Program-made: the position numbers and the translations under genes
Shown: piece after piece, positions 5,905-6,854 of the stretch
How positions within the stretch are numbered: the stretch's first letter is position 1
Layout of the letters: the number at the start of each line of letters is the position of its first letter
The notes under the pieces: model-generated
What the model was told of the DNA's origin: nothing
What the model saw: the letters and a program-made list of their open reading frames with translations, nothing else
Database searches by the model: none
NCBI GenBank assembly: GCA_947595555.1
Contig: CANQES010000071.1
Location: 1 to 6,854 of the forward strand
Direction of reading: 5' to 3'
Origin: an uncultured Clostridia bacterium
Lineage (GTDB): Bacteria; Bacillota; Clostridia; TANB77; CAG-508
DNA: 6,854 nucleotides

Positions 5905-6854
5905 ATGAATTCAAACGAACCACTAGCTTATCGAATAAGACCGAAAACATTAGAAGAATATGTAGGGCAAGAACATGTTATAGGAAAAGACAAAATACTA
6001 TATAGAACAATTAAAGCAGATAGATTATCTAGCATTATTTTATTTGGACCTCCAGGATGTGGAAAAACATCATTAGCGAGAGTGATTAGTGAAACTACAA
6101 AATACAAATTTTATAAAATAAATGCTGTTACATCAGGTGTAGCGGACATAAAAAGAGTCATAGAAGAAACTAAAAATATGATGTTAAATCCTGCGGGTAA
6201 AAGTATCTTATTTATAGATGAAATTCACAGATTTAACAAATTACAACAAGATGCTTTGTTACCATTTGTAGAAAATGGAACAGTTATATTAATAGGAGCC
6301 ACAACAGAAAATCCATATTTTGAGGTAAATAAGGCGTTAATTTCAAGGTCAATGGTAATAAAATTAAACCCTTTAACTGAAGAGGACATTTATAAAATCT
6401 TAAAAAATGCATTAGAAAGAAAAGACGGCTTAGGAGAATATCAAATTAAAATCGAAGACACAACTTTGAAAAAGCTGGCAGTTATCAGCAATGGTGATGT
6501 AAGAATGGCTTTGAATGGATTAGAGGTTGCAACATTAACAACACCAATAGGAGAAGATGGATTTATACATTTAACAGATGAAGTAATTAAAAACAGTATT
6601 CAAGAAAGAAAAGCTATATTTGATAAAAACGGTGAAGAACATTATGATAACATTAGTGCTTTTATTAAATCAATGCGAGGTTCTGATCCAGATGCTGCAA
6701 TATTTTATTTAGCAAGAGCATTAAATGGAGGAGAAGACCCATTATTCTTAGCAAGAAGAATTGTCATATGTGCATCAGAAGATGTTGGAATGTCAAATCC
6801 AAATGCTCTAGTGGTAGCCAATAGTGCTATGCAAGCTATACATATGATAGGAAT
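5905..6854 (+). CDS. rarA: Replication-associated recombination protein A (RarA/MgsA), AAA+ ATPase; 3' end outside window
   Basis: The first 316 residues of a protein that is usually about 420-440 long are visible. RarA is the bacterial counterpart of Mgs1/WRNIP1, a clamp-loader-like AAA+ ATPase acting at stalled replication forks and gaps. The N-terminus MNSNEPLAYRIRPKTLEEYVGQ is typical. Walker A is GPPGCGKTS (48-56, Lys54) and Walker B is ILFIDEIHRF (101-110). Sensor 1 lies in LIGATTENP (129-137), the probable arginine finger is Arg148 in LISRS, and sensor 2 is GDVRMALN (197-204). Further on are DAAIFYLARAL and the RarA-type tetramerisation-region block RRIVICASEDVGMSNPNAL. ATTENP and the SEDVG block separate it from RuvB, which shares the AAA+ core. 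TGGAGGA at 5891-5897 is a good ribosome binding site 7 bases before the ATG. It starts 17 bases after ruvA with no promoter or terminator between, so the two are probably co-transcribed. Confidence 0.95.
   Translation, partial: MNSNEPLAYRIRPKTLEEYVGQEHVIGKDKILYRTIKADRLSSIILFGPPGCGKTSLARVISETTKYKFYKINAVTSGVADIKRVIEETKNMMLNPAGKSILFIDEIHRFNKLQQDALLPFVENGTVILIGATTENPYFEVNKALISRSMVIKLNPLTEEDIYKILKNALERKDGLGEYQIKIEDTTLKKLAVISNGDVRMALNGLEVATLTTPIGEDGFIHLTDEVIKNSIQERKAIFDKNGEEHYDNISAFIKSMRGSDPDAAIFYLARALNGGEDPLFLARRIVICASEDVGMSNPNALVVANSAMQAIHMIG

Noticed and set aside
5905..6854. The gene after ruvA taken as ruvB
   Set aside because: The motifs ATTENP, the N-terminal LAYRIRPKTLEEYVGQ and the RRIVICASEDVGMSNPNAL block are those of RarA. 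RuvB hallmarks are absent.
1..6854. A defence system, prophage, insertion sequence or CRISPR array
   Set aside because: All genes are recognisable chromosomal functions with uniform composition. No transposase, integrase, direct-repeat array or defence-type domain set was found.

Overview
The window reads as chromosomal DNA from a low-GC, anaerobic, DAP-type Firmicute, most likely a member of the Clostridia. The reasons are strong A+T bias, AGGAGG-type ribosome binding sites, consensus SigA-type promoters, a ferredoxin-dependent pyruvate oxidoreductase subunit, and a DapL-type route to meso-diaminopimelate. TGG encodes Trp throughout, and TAA and TAG are the stops used, so the standard bacterial code fits. 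Species cannot be named from this sequence alone. No mobile element, CRISPR array, tRNA or rRNA was seen.

Layout. (1) 1-562: the 3' part of porB (pyruvate:ferredoxin oxidoreductase beta subunit), followed by a 13-bp hairpin at 582-617. (2) 636-1712: a multi-pass membrane protein of the UPF0104/LPG-synthase-TM (flippase-like) family. (3) 1720-2406, minus strand: a monofunctional peptidoglycan glycosyltransferase (GT51). It converges on the membrane protein gene, and one GC-rich hairpin at 1686-1720 separates them and encodes the last residues of the membrane protein. (4) 2407-2589: a divergent intergenic region with a promoter for each side and a perfect 17+2+17 palindrome lying over the predicted dapF transcription start. 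(5) 2590-4633: dapF then dapL, a tight two-gene operon. (6) 4639-6854: a strong consensus promoter followed by an HD-domain protein, ruvA and rarA (truncated by the window end), closely spaced and co-directional.

How the genes fit together. DapL makes LL-diaminopimelate directly from tetrahydrodipicolinate, and DapF epimerises it to meso-DAP for lysine and peptidoglycan. The divergent GT51 enzyme polymerises lipid II, which probably carries that meso-DAP, so the centre of the window has a cell-wall theme. The right side is a DNA recombination/replication-fork group: RuvA binds Holliday junctions, RarA acts at stalled forks, and the uncharacterised HD-domain phosphohydrolase is co-transcribed upstream of them by inference.

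Most of the window is conserved housekeeping sequence, and I found no convincing new multi-gene system. The items most worth following up are the palindromic dapF operator candidate, the coding GC-rich hairpin containing GGGGACGG, and the HD-ruvA-rarA cluster in which rarA stands where ruvB is usually found.
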